Source: a virus
Virus record (IMG/VR): IMGVR_UViG_3300012666_000098
Span: 1 to 30,411 of that record
Strand: one strand, 5' to 3'
Length of the DNA stretch: 30,411 nt
Part shown: positions 14,804 to 24,622 of the stretch, piece by piece
Layout of the letters: each line of letters opens with the position of its first letter
How positions within the stretch are numbered: position 1 is the first letter of the stretch
The notes under the pieces: model-generated
Database searches by the model: none
What the model was told of the DNA's origin: nothing
The model's input: only the letters and a program-made list of their open reading frames with translations
Program-made: the position numbers and the translations under genes

Positions 14804-15498
14804 TGACGGACATCGCAAATGAGGTTGGTATATTGGTTCAATCAATTGATTGCAATATTTACGGCGAATTAAATGATGATGTTGATCCGAACATTTGGGT
14901 GTCATGCAACCTTAAATGGGCGCGTATTGGAAAAATTATCATGGATGAAACAACGGGGAATTCGTTCACCATTGTTGCGGTTGTTGATGATGGGTTGATT
15001 TTAGAACCTTTACCAACAAATCCAACGGGCGAACCGCCATCAAATGTTTTATTGTTGCCGTGTCCATTTTATTTGTCGGGTACAAAAATCGCCGCGAACA
15101 ACGAATGGTCAAAGGTCACCAATTCATTGATGGCAAAAACACCCGTCATTTGGTTGTTGGAATTAATACGATTCAAATCATACGGACGCGAATCAACGAT
15201 TGATTTCGAAACGGATGTGCGATTGTTTTTCCTGGATGAAACCAACGTGACACAATATTACACAAGTGACCATCGGTCAAATGTTGTGATGCCAATGTCA
15301 CATTTGGCGAATGAATTTATGGATGCGGTTGCGCGATCCAGGTCATATCAGACAATTGACCAATACGAAATCATCACATTTTCGCGGTTTGGTGTGGAAC
15401 AAGAACAAGGGGTGTTTAAAAACATCCTGGATGCAAATTTAAGCGGGGTTGAAATGCGTGTCACCTTGACAAAGTATAAACAAAATTGTAAATGTTAA
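14800..15498 (+). CDS. Putative neck/tail completion protein
   Basis: A protein of about 232 residues that starts at ATG 14800 (overlap ATGA with the connector). It has a beta-rich centre (NIWVSCNLKWARIGKIIMDE, FTIVAVVDDGLILEPL) and a late alpha-beta part (LANEFMDAVARSRSYQTIDQ) ending NCKC. The position between connector and tail tube fits a head closure or tail-completion component. No confident family match from memory. Confidence 0.5.
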   Translation: MMTDIANEVGILVQSIDCNIYGELNDDVDPNIWVSCNLKWARIGKIIMDETTGNSFTIVAVVDDGLILEPLPTNPTGEPPSNVLLLPCPFYLSGTKIAANNEWSKVTNSLMAKTPVIWLLELIRFKSYGRESTIDFETDVRLFFLDETNVTQYYTSDHRSNVVMPMSHLANEFMDAVARSRSYQTIDQYEIITFSRFGVEQEQGVFKNILDANLSGVEMRVTLTKYKQNCKC

Positions 15499-15510
15499 AA
15501 TTTAGAAAAT

Positions 15511-16410
15511 ATGGCATTAGGATGTAATTGTAATTCGGGATTGTCCAACACGGGACGTCCGAATTGTGTTCCACTGCAAAGTGTAACATCAAAATTGATA
15601 ATGGTACCGTTAAAAGCAAATGACGGAACATTGAACTACATTGATTTAACGTCACCCCTTCCAACATGGGATGATTTAATCAATGAAGCGGATGCATCAA
15701 AACGATGGTTTCCGTTACCAAATTTCGAAAATGTTGAATTGCCAAAGGCGGATTCACAATTCGAGGAAGCCAATTCGGGACGAATGGTGTTTTTGCGTCA
15801 AGGCAAAAGGTCTTTCAGCGGTGAATTGTGGGCTGAAGATTCCACACCAACATTGTTGGGTAAATTACAAAACAATCGTTGTGTTGATTTCGGTGTTTAC
15901 ATCGTTGATGTGAATGGAAATTTGGTTGGTTCAAAGGTGAATGGTGGATTGTATCCAATCCCCGTTGATAATCCTTCATTCAATCCAACATTCGTGTTCG
16001 CAACGGATTCAACAACGCAAAAAATCATGGTCACTTTTGATTTCGACCGATTGTTTGACGAATCAACGATGTACATGATTACACCATTGGAAGCGGGAAT
16101 CAATTTCAACGATTTAACGGGATTATTGGATGTGATTTTTTCCGTTCCTGGATCAACCTCAACCACATATCAAGCGACATTGGCATTGGAATATGGCACG
16201 GCATTGAATCCAATTCAATTTGTTGGGGCGGTTGCCGCGGATTTTGAATTGTTCAACAATGATACGTCATCAATCGTTTCAATTTCAGTTAGTGAAGCAC
16301 CATCGGGAACATATGTGTTCACATTTGTTGCACAAACAACGGGTGATGAAATGATATTATCGGTTGTTAAACCTGGTTATGATGGTGAGGTGACATTTTT
16401 AGCATTGTAA
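15511..16410 (+). CDS. Putative major tail tube protein with C-terminal beta domain
   Basis: A 299-residue protein. Residues 1-~190 (CNSGLSNTGRPNCVPLQSVT, DLTSPLPTWDDLINEADASK) look like a tail-tube subunit, with alternating strands and a late DVNGNLVGSKVNGGLYPIPV. The last ~90 residues (FNDLTGLLDVIFSVPGSTST, YEVTF-like strands) form an immunoglobulin-like extension, as many tail tubes carry. Position before the small ORF, terminator and tape measure supports the call. The Cys-containing N-terminus (CNCNSG) is unusual. Confidence 0.6.
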   Translation: MALGCNCNSGLSNTGRPNCVPLQSVTSKLIMVPLKANDGTLNYIDLTSPLPTWDDLINEADASKRWFPLPNFENVELPKADSQFEEANSGRMVFLRQGKRSFSGELWAEDSTPTLLGKLQNNRCVDFGVYIVDVNGNLVGSKVNGGLYPIPVDNPSFNPTFVFATDSTTQKIMVTFDFDRLFDESTMYMITPLEAGINFNDLTGLLDVIFSVPGSTSTTYQATLALEYGTALNPIQFVGAVAADFELFNNDTSSIVSISVSEAPSGTYVFTFVAQTTGDEMILSVVKPGYDGEVTFLAL

Positions 16411-16412
16411 TC

Positions 16413-16580
16413 ATGGCACATATCAAGGTTGGAAGCATCGAATTCGCCGTTGAACATTTGACGGGGATTTCATTGGTTGAATGTCAAGCATTTTTTGCAC
16501 ACATCCGAAAGGATATTGTGAAAATTGCATGGGACAAAGCCAATCCAAAAGGGAAATCAAAACCGAAAACCAACGAATAA
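16413..16580 (+). CDS. Small protein after the tail tube gene (55 aa)
   Basis: The product begins MAHIKVGSIEFAVEHLTGIS, has a central helix LVECQAFFAHIRKDIVKIAW, and ends DKANPKGKSKPKTNE. It starts two bases after the tube stop, has genome-like codon use and ends just before a strong terminator. In siphophages this position is typical of tail assembly chaperones, but it is short and no frameshift partner is clear. Confidence 0.65.
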   Translation: MAHIKVGSIEFAVEHLTGISLVECQAFFAHIRKDIVKIAWDKANPKGKSKPKTNE

Positions 16581-16599
16581 TTGGTTGCTACTAACAAAC

Positions 16600-16634
16600 A
16601 AAGGGGACGCGTGAATCATGCGTCCCTTTTTTTT
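16600..16634 (+). terminator. Rho-independent terminator
   Basis: GGGACGC (16604-16610) pairs with GCGTCCC (16620-16626) across a 9-base loop, extended by A-T pairs and followed by eight T (16627-16634). It would end the head-neck-tube transcript. The hairpin is the strongest classic terminator in the window. Confidence 0.85.
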
Positions 16635-16641
16635 ACCTTTG
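16634..16641 (+). promoter_or_regulatory. Possible -7 promoter box (TACCTTTG) after the terminator
   Basis: TACCTTTG follows the T-tract immediately and lies 4 bases before the next ATG (16646), matching TAnnTTTG. No TTG is seen at the expected distance. A transcript from here would be almost leaderless, so it is weak, but it would restart transcription of the tail genes. Confidence 0.35.
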
Positions 16642-16645
16642 TGGT

Positions 16646-17116
16646 ATGTTCGATTTGATGCAAACGAAATTGGGGGAATTGTTGTTAAAATCACGGGGAT
16701 TGATATTTTCGGATGTATGGCGCGAGGTGTTCCGTGATGAACAATTTCAAACCGAAATCCTGGATTGGATACGATGGGAACAATTATTCGCCGATGGTGT
16801 AGATGAATTGGGACAAATAATCGGAACATATTCCGCATACACGGCAATGTTGAATCCCGAAAAGGCAATTGGAACACCATACACGTTATATGATACGGGC
16901 GCATTTTACACATCCATGGTGATGACCATTTTGGATGATGCAATTGAAATTGATGCCGATCCGATGAAAACGGATGAATTCGGACAAACAACCGATTTGT
17001 TCGCGGAATATGGTGATGGCATTATTGGGTTAACGGATGAAAACAAAACACGATTGGCAAATGAATTGGTTCAAAGGTTTCAAATCGAAGCCGCGCGAAT
17101 ATTACAAGGGGATTGA
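16646..17116 (+). CDS. Putative neck/tail assembly protein
   Basis: A 156-residue protein containing QILGTYSAYTAMLNP-like region (DELGQIIGTYSAYTAMLNPE), YTLYDTGAFYTSM and an ADPMKTDEFGQTTDLF segment, ending EYGDGIIGLTDENKTRLANE. The phrase 'dTG.fy.s' followed by acidic strand and 'yG..ilgLt' resembles a Bacteroidota phage morphogenesis protein placed upstream of the tape measure. It follows the terminator, so it begins a tail transcript. Exact role in head-tail joining or tail length control not shown by the sequence. Confidence 0.55.
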   Translation: MFDLMQTKLGELLLKSRGLIFSDVWREVFRDEQFQTEILDWIRWEQLFADGVDELGQIIGTYSAYTAMLNPEKAIGTPYTLYDTGAFYTSMVMTILDDAIEIDADPMKTDEFGQTTDLFAEYGDGIIGLTDENKTRLANELVQRFQIEAARILQGD

Positions 17117-17120
17117 TGAC

Positions 17121-17534
17121 ATGCCATTGTTCAATTGGATTCAATGCCACAATGGCAAATTGGAATTCACGCGAATTGGTATTCCTGGATCACCCGAACA
17201 TGACATCGAAGCATGGCAACAAATTTACGATGATTACATCCGTGAATTCGGATTATCAGACGTACAAAAAAAATTATTTGACGCGATGAAAAAACGGGCA
17301 ATATTGGAATGTGATTTTGTAATCACGGGCAATCGGTTTAAATTGACCGAAATTGAAATTGCCATTGCAAAAATTGATTCGATGTTGGCAAATCGCGGTG
17401 ATGGAATAAGTATTGACCAAATGTTGATTCATTTATCAAAATGGATTGGGCATTGGATAAATTCCAAAAACATCACAACAAGGGAATATTTTACATTAAT
17501 TGACCAATATGGCAAAGCAAATAAAGGCAAATGA
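17121..17534 (+). CDS. Hypothetical protein before the tape measure (137 aa)
   Basis: Starts at ATG 17121 (MPLFNWIQCHNGKLEFTRIG); the frame is open upstream to 17037 but would overlap the previous gene. It is helical: EAWQQIYDDYIREFGLSDVQ, KLFDAMKKRAILECDFVITG, NRFKLTEIEIAIAKIDSML, and IGHWINSKNITTREYFTLID. Siphophage tail assembly chaperones sit in this position, and its 26-base overlap with the tape measure gene fits a coupled assembly factor. I recall similar Bacteroidota phage proteins without a known function. Confidence 0.55.
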   Translation: MPLFNWIQCHNGKLEFTRIGIPGSPEHDIEAWQQIYDDYIREFGLSDVQKKLFDAMKKRAILECDFVITGNRFKLTEIEIAIAKIDSMLANRGDGISIDQMLIHLSKWIGHWINSKNITTREYFTLIDQYGKANKGK

Positions 17535-20442
17535 TTTATTTGAGAATGAAGACATTTTCAAAGGGATACGCGAATCAGCTGAAAAAACGATATCAACAAT
17601 TGATAAATTAAACGCGGAATTTAAACAAACCGCCGAAGGATTGAAAAACGCCATCGGCAATGCTGATTTTGGTTCGACAAAGGGAATAAATGAATTCACC
17701 AAAGCAACGACACAAGCGAACCAGGTTCAAAAGGATGCCGCCGAATTGGCAAAATTACGCGCCGAAGCGGAAAAACAAGCCGCCATCGCGCAACGTGAAC
17801 AATCAAAGGCACAAGCCGAAGCATTGAAAACCGCACAAGCCGAAGCAAAGGCGAAGGAACAAGCGGCAAAAGCGGCGGAAAAGGTCGCAAAAGCGGCGGC
17901 AAATGAAGCATCCGCATACAAGCAATTGGAAAAAAACACCCGTGATTTAAAAAATCAGTCAAAAGAATTGGCGGCATCGATGTTGCAATTGGAAAAATCG
18001 GGGCAACAAAATACGGCGGCATACGCAAAATTGGAAGAACAATATCGTGAGGTGACCAAAGCCGCAAAAGATGGTGACCATGCATTAAAGGGGATTGATA
18101 AAACCGTTGGTGACAATTTTCGCAATGTGGGGAATTATGAGGGCGCAACGAAATCATTGAAATTGGAATTGCGTCAATTAACACAAGCATTGCAACAAAT
18201 GGAACAATCCGATCCGCGATTCGCTGAAATGGCGCAACGGGCGGGTGACCTTAAAGACCAAATTTCCGATACACAAGCGGTCATTAAAGCAACGGGGGGA
18301 ACGGCGGTTGAAACATTATCCAAAGGGATTGCGGGTGTTGGTTCAATTGGTGTTGCGGCATTTCAAGGGATTGAATCATCCATGGCATTGATGGGTGTTG
18401 AATCGGAAGCGGTTATGGAAACAATGATGCGATTACAAGCATTGGCGGGATTGGGTGATGCATTGGAAACATTGGGCGGATTGGGTGATAAATTGACCGA
18501 AATTCGCGCGGCATTTGCGGCAACGGCGGCAAAAATGGGATTGTTCACAACCGCAAAATCCGTTGACACGGCGGTCACCATTGGACAAACGGCGGCAACG
18601 GAAGGGGCAACGGTTGCAACGTCTGGATTGGGCAAAGCAATGAAAGCATTGCCAATTGTTGCATTGATTGCGGGATTGGCGGCATTATCGGCGGCGGTTT
18701 ACGCATACTTTGCAAGTCAAAAAGAATTAAGTGCAAGTCAACAAGCATATAATGAAACATTGTCAAGTTATAGTCAAGCACAAGCGGGTGCAATAAAGAT
18801 TACAATGGAAGTTGGAAATGCATTTAAAATGGCAAAAAATGGTGTGATTTCGAAGGAAGAAGCATTAAAAAAATACAATGATACATTGGGTGATTCATTC
18901 GGTCGCGCTAAAAATTTAAATGAAGCGGAAAAATTATTTCGTGAAAAAACAAAGGCATACATTGAAAGTGTTGGATTACGCGCACAAGCCGATGAATTAT
19001 TCCGCCGCGCGGCTGAAGCATCCGCGGATGCAAAACAACGCGAAATTGAAACTGAAGATGACATCGCAAACATTCGTAAAGGAATGGGGGCATACAAATT
19101 TAAAAAAGACCAAATCGCATTGATACGCGAAGAAACTGAAAGGATACGCGACAAATCAAAAGTTTATGAAGATGAAGCATCAAAATTATTAGAACGCGCA
19201 ATGCTGATTGAAAAAAAGAATGAAGTTGTTGCCGAAGAAAATGTGGTCGAAGAAAAGGCGGTCAAGGTCACAAAAGAAAAAACAAAAGAAACCAAACTAC
19301 AAATTGAATTGTTGCAAAACATAGCACATTACACAAATGAAGCGACCAAAGCAACATTTGAATGGTATCAAGCACAAAAATTGGCGGTTGATGTGGATGA
19401 AATGGAAGCAATCAACAACGCAATCAAGGAACGCGCATTGATTACGGCGGATATTGCGGTTTTGGATGCTGAAATGGCATTGACACGGGCAAAAGAAAAG
19501 GGGGATACGGAAGCAATTGCAAAGGCACAAAAGGAATTGACCGATGCAAAGATAAAAGCGATCCAGGAACAATTGAAATTGGATTTGGAAGCGAATGCGG
19601 ATAGCGGTGCAAAACGCGCATTGTTGGAAAAACAAGCGGATGCGGATATTTTGGCGGCGCAAAATGAATTCGCCGCGGAATACATCGACACCGAAAAGAA
19701 AATGTTTGAAGATTCAGCAAAAATGGCGGAACAAACGGCGAATTTCTTTGTGGAACAAAGCGAAAAAAAGATTGCCCAATTGGACAAAGAATCAGAAGCG
19801 GCGCAACAACAATATGACAACCTTTCAGAATTGGCGGCAAATGGAAATATCAGCGCAAAGGAATCATTGGCGGAACAACAACGCATCATCAATGAAGCGA
19901 ACCAACGGAAAGAAAAGGAAATGCGCCGTCAACAACGTATCAAATTAGCTGAATCCGTTTATTCAACGTATGCGGCAAAGGTTGCATCCGGATCAAAGAA
20001 CCCATTACAAGAAACCATGATGGAAACGGCATTATTGCAAACATTCATTTCATCCCTTCCGACATTTGATAAAGGTATCGAAGACACGGGGACAAATGGT
20101 CGCGGATTGGACGGCAAAGGTGGATTCCTTTCAGTATTGCACCCGAACGAACGTGTTGTTCCGAAATCATTGAATGAACAAATCGGTTCAATGTCGAATG
20201 AATCATTGGCGAAAATGGCAATGGAATATCAAGCGGGGAAATTGGTTCGCGGAAACAAGGGTGCGGAATCAATGCAATTGGCGGTGTTGGTGAATGAAAT
20301 GCGTGATTTGAAACAAGTGATTCAAAACAAACCAGAAACCAACATTGAATTGGGGGAAATAACGCAATCCATGATGGAAATTGTTAAGACAACCAGGATT
20401 GGGAACACGCATACATTTAACCGTTACAAAGTAAGGAAATGA
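17509..20442 (+). CDS. Tail tape measure protein
   Basis: 977 residues from ATG 17509, the longest protein here. It has long coiled-coil stretches rich in Ala, Lys, Glu and Gln (residues about 30-260 and 480-830), a hydrophobic segment (ALPIVALIAGLAALSAAVYA) that would insert in the membrane during DNA entry, and a C-terminal FDKGIEDTGTNG ... GKGGFLSVLHPNERVVPKSL motif common in Bacteroidota phage tape measures. The length sets tail length; at roughly 1.5 Angstrom per residue the tail would be near 145 nm. It overlaps the tail hub gene by ATGA. Confidence 0.88.
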   Translation: MAKQIKANDLFENEDIFKGIRESAEKTISTIDKLNAEFKQTAEGLKNAIGNADFGSTKGINEFTKATTQANQVQKDAAELAKLRAEAEKQAAIAQREQSKAQAEALKTAQAEAKAKEQAAKAAEKVAKAAANEASAYKQLEKNTRDLKNQSKELAASMLQLEKSGQQNTAAYAKLEEQYREVTKAAKDGDHALKGIDKTVGDNFRNVGNYEGATKSLKLELRQLTQALQQMEQSDPRFAEMAQRAGDLKDQISDTQAVIKATGGTAVETLSKGIAGVGSIGVAAFQGIESSMALMGVESEAVMETMMRLQALAGLGDALETLGGLGDKLTEIRAAFAATAAKMGLFTTAKSVDTAVTIGQTAATEGATVATSGLGKAMKALPIVALIAGLAALSAAVYAYFASQKELSASQQAYNETLSSYSQAQAGAIKITMEVGNAFKMAKNGVISKEEALKKYNDTLGDSFGRAKNLNEAEKLFREKTKAYIESVGLRAQADELFRRAAEASADAKQREIETEDDIANIRKGMGAYKFKKDQIALIREETERIRDKSKVYEDEASKLLERAMLIEKKNEVVAEENVVEEKAVKVTKEKTKETKLQIELLQNIAHYTNEATKATFEWYQAQKLAVDVDEMEAINNAIKERALITADIAVLDAEMALTRAKEKGDTEAIAKAQKELTDAKIKAIQEQLKLDLEANADSGAKRALLEKQADADILAAQNEFAAEYIDTEKKMFEDSAKMAEQTANFFVEQSEKKIAQLDKESEAAQQQYDNLSELAANGNISAKESLAEQQRIINEANQRKEKEMRRQQRIKLAESVYSTYAAKVASGSKNPLQETMMETALLQTFISSLPTFDKGIEDTGTNGRGLDGKGGFLSVLHPNERVVPKSLNEQIGSMSNESLAKMAMEYQAGKLVRGNKGAESMQLAVLVNEMRDLKQVIQNKPETNIELGEITQSMMEIVKTTRIGNTHTFNRYKVRK

Positions 20443-22157
20443 GGCATTTACTAAATGGTGTTGAAATCACACCGCGCAACCGCGATTCCATCGGTGTCGT
20501 GTCCACATTTGAAGGAAATCCCGATGAATTGTCATTGAATATTGATTCCGTTGTGTTGCCACGCGAAGCATACGACATGGTTAAACAACACATTCAAACG
20601 ATTGGATTATTTGAAGGGATTCCCTATTCGGTCGAATCGGGCGGTGTCACATTGGATTATTACATTGATTTGACCGATCCGTCCAACACGTTTAAATCGT
20701 TTGAATGCGAATTAAAAATCAAACGGCGCAAAGCAATTGACAATTTTAACGACAATGCCGCGGGTACATCATGGGAATTAATGTTGAAAAAAGGGGTTGA
20801 ATTCCCCACGTTCAATGTCCCGTATGTGATAATAAAAGACAATCAAACGGAATTGGCATTGATTACGGGGATTACTTTGTACATGATGACATCCGCATTG
20901 ATTCAATCAATCAAGGATTTAACGACAACGATTTCACAAGGTATTCAAGCATCGACACCCAATTTGGGTGTGACACCTTCCGTTGATGTTGGTGACATCA
21001 TCGCATACATTCTAAATGTGACCGCGCAAGTTGTGTTTATTGCGGCGCAATTGGTCGCGGTGATCCAGATGGCAACGAAATTTTACGCGTTGATTTTTCC
21101 GCCCGTTCGAAATTTATTAGCATGTAAAATTTGGGATTTGATGCGTGTGGGATGCGAACATTTGGGATACACATTTGAATCATCGTTGGAAATTGAATTT
21201 CCGAATTACACAATTTTGCCCGTTCCCCTGGTTCGCAATCGCAAATCAATTTTCGAATGGATTCCCGAAGAATTGACCGCCCCATTTAACAAAGGTATTC
21301 CATCATCATCGGACACGACACCAACGATTGGAACATTATTCGATGCGGCGGAAACAATTTTCAATGCACGAACACGCGTTGTTGATGGTGTTGTTCAATT
21401 TCAACGGCGCGATTGGTGGGCAAACGTCACACCGAATAACATAATCCCCGCATTGAATATTCAAGCGGAACGAACGGATGAATTTTCATACAATACGGAT
21501 GATGTTTGGAAACGATATTACATCCATTACAATTTGGATACGATGGACATCCACACCATGGATAAAATTTACAATTACCATGATGCGGAATATTCAACCG
21601 AACCAACAAATGTTGTGAATGCGGATTTGGTGTGTATAAAAGGATTGAATGATGTCAACATTCCCTTTGCGATGGGTGCGCGAAAAGAATCATTGAATTG
21701 GTTGGAAAAATTAGTCAAAGGAATGTTCGAATTTATCGATTTTTTGACGGGTATTTTTGGCGGCGGAACAAATTTCGCGTCACAAATCCAAAGCCGAATC
21801 GGTGTGTTGATGGTGTCGCAAAATTATTTCACAACAACCAAATTATTGTATTGTGTAAATGGCAAACAACAAGGGGATTATCTGGATTACATTGCCGCGA
21901 GGGCAATTTGGGGGAAATTTCATTACATCAACCAAATCCAATTGAATGATTATGTGATAAAAAATGAAGCGCGTATCCGAATGACGCAATCCGATTTCGT
22001 AAATTTGTTAAACAATAATTTTGCTGAAATAAATGGCATCATGTGTGAAATTTTACGAATCGAATGGATTGATGAAAAATCATTCGCGCAAATAACGTAT
22101 CGCGAACGGAACAATTATTCAACGGGCAAAGTGAATACATTAGTAATTAACGATTAA
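20439..22157 (+). CDS. Putative tail hub/distal tail protein with hydrophobic segments
   Basis: A 572-residue protein directly after the tape measure, the usual place for distal tail or hub proteins. N-terminal region: MRHLLNGVEITPRNRDSIGV, with strand-rich residues 10-135. Residues 138-158 (LALITGITLYMMTSALIQSI) and 186-220 (DIIAYILNVTAQVVFIAAQL) are strongly hydrophobic, and a third less strong stretch (FEFIDFLTGIFGGG) lies near residue 435. The second half (RTDEFSYNTDDVWKRYYIHY) is beta-rich. Hydrophobic segments are unusual in a tail hub and may help membrane penetration. Family not named with certainty. Confidence 0.55.
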   Translation: MRHLLNGVEITPRNRDSIGVVSTFEGNPDELSLNIDSVVLPREAYDMVKQHIQTIGLFEGIPYSVESGGVTLDYYIDLTDPSNTFKSFECELKIKRRKAIDNFNDNAAGTSWELMLKKGVEFPTFNVPYVIIKDNQTELALITGITLYMMTSALIQSIKDLTTTISQGIQASTPNLGVTPSVDVGDIIAYILNVTAQVVFIAAQLVAVIQMATKFYALIFPPVRNLLACKIWDLMRVGCEHLGYTFESSLEIEFPNYTILPVPLVRNRKSIFEWIPEELTAPFNKGIPSSSDTTPTIGTLFDAAETIFNARTRVVDGVVQFQRRDWWANVTPNNIIPALNIQAERTDEFSYNTDDVWKRYYIHYNLDTMDIHTMDKIYNYHDAEYSTEPTNVVNADLVCIKGLNDVNIPFAMGARKESLNWLEKLVKGMFEFIDFLTGIFGGGTNFASQIQSRIGVLMVSQNYFTTTKLLYCVNGKQQGDYLDYIAARAIWGKFHYINQIQLNDYVIKNEARIRMTQSDFVNLLNNNFAEINGIMCEILRIEWIDEKSFAQITYRERNNYSTGKVNTLVIND

Positions 22158-22158
22158 A

Positions 22159-22374
22159 ATGGAACATTTAAAACAAGCGGTTGAACAATTGGCGGTCATC
22201 CTGGATCGCGTGAAAATTGAACAATCACAATTGATGTCACAATTGACACCCGAACAAATGGCAATGGTCGCACCCATTCAAGCCGATGTGACAAACGCAT
22301 TGGATGCATTGAAAAAAGGTGATGCGGAATTAATCAACAACCTACAAAAAAAGTATGCCGATATCAATCAGTAA
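22159..22374 (+). CDS. Small helical protein in the tail module
   Basis: A 71-residue protein (MEHLKQAVEQLAVILDRVKI) with continuous helices and a Gln/Leu pattern typical of a coiled coil. It begins one base after the hub stop and overlaps the next gene by 20 bases. Probably a small tail component or chaperone for the flanking large proteins. No family recognised. Confidence 0.65.
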   Translation: MEHLKQAVEQLAVILDRVKIEQSQLMSQLTPEQMAMVAPIQADVTNALDALKKGDAELINNLQKKYADINQ

Positions 22375-24622
22375 TAAACAATTTGTTGATGTATTCAGCA
22401 ATTTAACATCGTATTATCAAGCCAATGCGGGTGACCAAATCGCGGTTCAATTTGATTTGACGGAATCGATTCGTGTTCAATCGGGCGGCGCAAACAATTT
22501 TTCCCTTGATCCAATCAACAACATTATCATTTGGGCAACGGGGAATTTTCTTGATGAGGGATTCCGCATTGGGGATGTTGTCGAAATTAACGTGTACACA
22601 AATGGCGGTTCGGTGATTTCATCGACAACCACATCCGTGACCAACGTCACCGCGAACCAATTGGATGTGAATTCCATTCCCGTTTGGTATGATTTCACCG
22701 CGGGGGAAATTTTACGGGTGACGGTTACGGGACGCAAACGCGAAGGATTGATTGTCAATTTGAACCATGTCGCAAACGGCGCAACGGGGACAAAATTTTC
22801 ATTGATTGATGGCGAGGTCACAACATTCACATTTGACATTTCGGGAACAACAACGGGTGACACAATTTCGGGAACACAAGTTGGAAATCGTTCGGGGCAA
22901 TTTGATTGCATCGTTGACATTACGGACAACACAACATATCCAAATGACGTTCGGTCGTATCAATTAAATTTATTTGTGATCCAGGCGGGACAATACAATC
23001 AAACATCGTTCGACACATCGGGCGCGTTAAAATTGTTTGTTCAAACCAATTGGCAATCTTTGTTGGGTGAACCATATAATCAATTGACATTCACATTTTC
23101 CGAAGATGCGAACACGGGATGGTTTAACCAGGCATATAACATTGGCACACCATCGGGAACAATTGTTCAACAAATCACATCATTGGATTATGCGATTCCG
23201 ACATCGGGGCAATTTGTTATTGATTGGACATCCACGGATTGGGCAATTGGTGGCGCGTATTTTTCATTGGATGATTCGTATTATCGCAATCGACCATTTT
23301 CACAATCGCAATTGTCGATGGTATTGCCATCAACCGCGTTGGGATTTGGTTCGGCATTTTCATCACAATTAAACGAAGATGGTGCGGCATGGACAATAAA
23401 TATCACCGGATCAACAACGGCGGGTTCAATCACCACATTTGATTTTGTATTCACACCAAATCCCGAATTTACGGCATTCATTGATGGACGCGAAATCGGT
23501 GATAGAACTATGTACATTTGGGCAAAGATTGACAACATTAATTTATTGATTTATTCGGGACAATTGACCAAATCACCGCCCGTTGCGGGTGAATTGTTGG
23601 TGGCAAAATCGACATTTTTCGACCATGGACAAAATTATGATTACATCACGGATTCAACAACGGGATTTGTTGGTGACATCGAGGATGATATTGAATTCGC
23701 GGGGGTATTTTTGTTCGAAAAGGGTGTGATTTACGATTCATTTACGGGGCGCATCGAAGCATTTAACGATGTGACGGGCGAAAAATTTACCTTGCATCAA
23801 GCATTTTTTGATTTGTCATCCATTCCATTCAACGGAACAAACCAAATCATTTATCAGCAACAACCAATTTTGACGCAATTACCAACAACATCTGATAAAA
23901 GGGATTCAAGGTTGGAATTGTCATCGGTGGATGACACAATTTCGCATTACGGGGTATTTTTTACATTGCCATTTTTGTATCGATGGGAATATTGGTTGGC
24001 GCAAATCAACGCGGATGCCGATTTTTATCCCTTTGAACAAACGCGAAATTGGTTTCCATACGCGAACACGGGTGATTGGTCGATTCGATTGCATTGCGAA
24101 GCGGTGACGGGCGGATTGGCATACGTTTTTGACAACAATTTGACGTTGAAAAATTATTCGTCAAATTATGACATTGACCAAACGATGGAATTGATTATCG
24201 ATTCAACAAATGATGTTGTTGGTGTCGTTGTTGAAAATGAATTGATGCGTGTTGTTGCATATCATGAATTGACCAATGGCACAATTTGGGATGCAACGAA
24301 TATTTGGGGGATGATTACAATCGAACCATACGAAAATGCACCGCGATTTTTGACATCATCGGCGGTTGGATATGATGGAAATCCGAACAATCCATTGACA
24401 CCATTAACGGGGGGAATTGGGGACATCACACCAATCACATATCCATCACCCGAAATCGCACGAATGGAATGCTATTTCAATCCCAATTTGGTCAATCTGA
24501 CAAATGGGGTTAAATTTACGATAAAAATAAAAGGTTGCACAATATCAAAAGACATTTTGAAGGTCACAACCAGGGATGACGAAAAAATCACAACGGACAA
24601 TCAATTTAAAATCATAGCATAA
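22355..24622 (+). CDS. Large beta-rich tail tip protein
   Basis: A 755-residue protein composed almost only of predicted strands with Thr/Asn/Gly/Asp turns. Several repeated-looking modules can be seen, for example SVTNVTANQLDVNSIPVWYD (about residues 95-115), TTFTFDISGTTTGDTISG (155-172) and SITTFDFVFTPNPEFTAFID. This composition is typical of baseplate or tail-tip proteins with stacked immunoglobulin-like or jelly-roll domains. It follows the hub gene and precedes likely receptor-binding genes; the stop overlaps the next start (TAATG). Function as a fibre or baseplate protein is inferred. Confidence 0.55.
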   Translation: MPISISNKQFVDVFSNLTSYYQANAGDQIAVQFDLTESIRVQSGGANNFSLDPINNIIIWATGNFLDEGFRIGDVVEINVYTNGGSVISSTTTSVTNVTANQLDVNSIPVWYDFTAGEILRVTVTGRKREGLIVNLNHVANGATGTKFSLIDGEVTTFTFDISGTTTGDTISGTQVGNRSGQFDCIVDITDNTTYPNDVRSYQLNLFVIQAGQYNQTSFDTSGALKLFVQTNWQSLLGEPYNQLTFTFSEDANTGWFNQAYNIGTPSGTIVQQITSLDYAIPTSGQFVIDWTSTDWAIGGAYFSLDDSYYRNRPFSQSQLSMVLPSTALGFGSAFSSQLNEDGAAWTINITGSTTAGSITTFDFVFTPNPEFTAFIDGREIGDRTMYIWAKIDNINLLIYSGQLTKSPPVAGELLVAKSTFFDHGQNYDYITDSTTGFVGDIEDDIEFAGVFLFEKGVIYDSFTGRIEAFNDVTGEKFTLHQAFFDLSSIPFNGTNQIIYQQQPILTQLPTTSDKRDSRLELSSVDDTISHYGVFFTLPFLYRWEYWLAQINADADFYPFEQTRNWFPYANTGDWSIRLHCEAVTGGLAYVFDNNLTLKNYSSNYDIDQTMELIIDSTNDVVGVVVENELMRVVAYHELTNGTIWDATNIWGMITIEPYENAPRFLTSSAVGYDGNPNNPLTPLTGGIGDITPITYPSPEIARMECYFNPNLVNLTNGVKFTIKIKGCTISKDILKVTTRDDEKITTDNQFKIIA

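Noticed and set aside
17037-17121. Programmed frameshift joining the ORFs 16646-17116 and 17121-17534, as in tail assembly chaperones
   Set aside because: A +1 or -2 shift would be needed. No clear X-XXY-YYZ slippery site was found in the overlap, only a GGGG run near 17108, and the second gene has its own ATG.
17696-18190. Long minus-strand open frames, for example 17696-18190, 12466-12876, 12952-13380 and 19368-19892
   Set aside because: They lie opposite well-supported structural genes, give low-complexity products (Pro, Ser, Phe or Ala rich) that follow from the codon bias of the + strand, and have no leader or motif.
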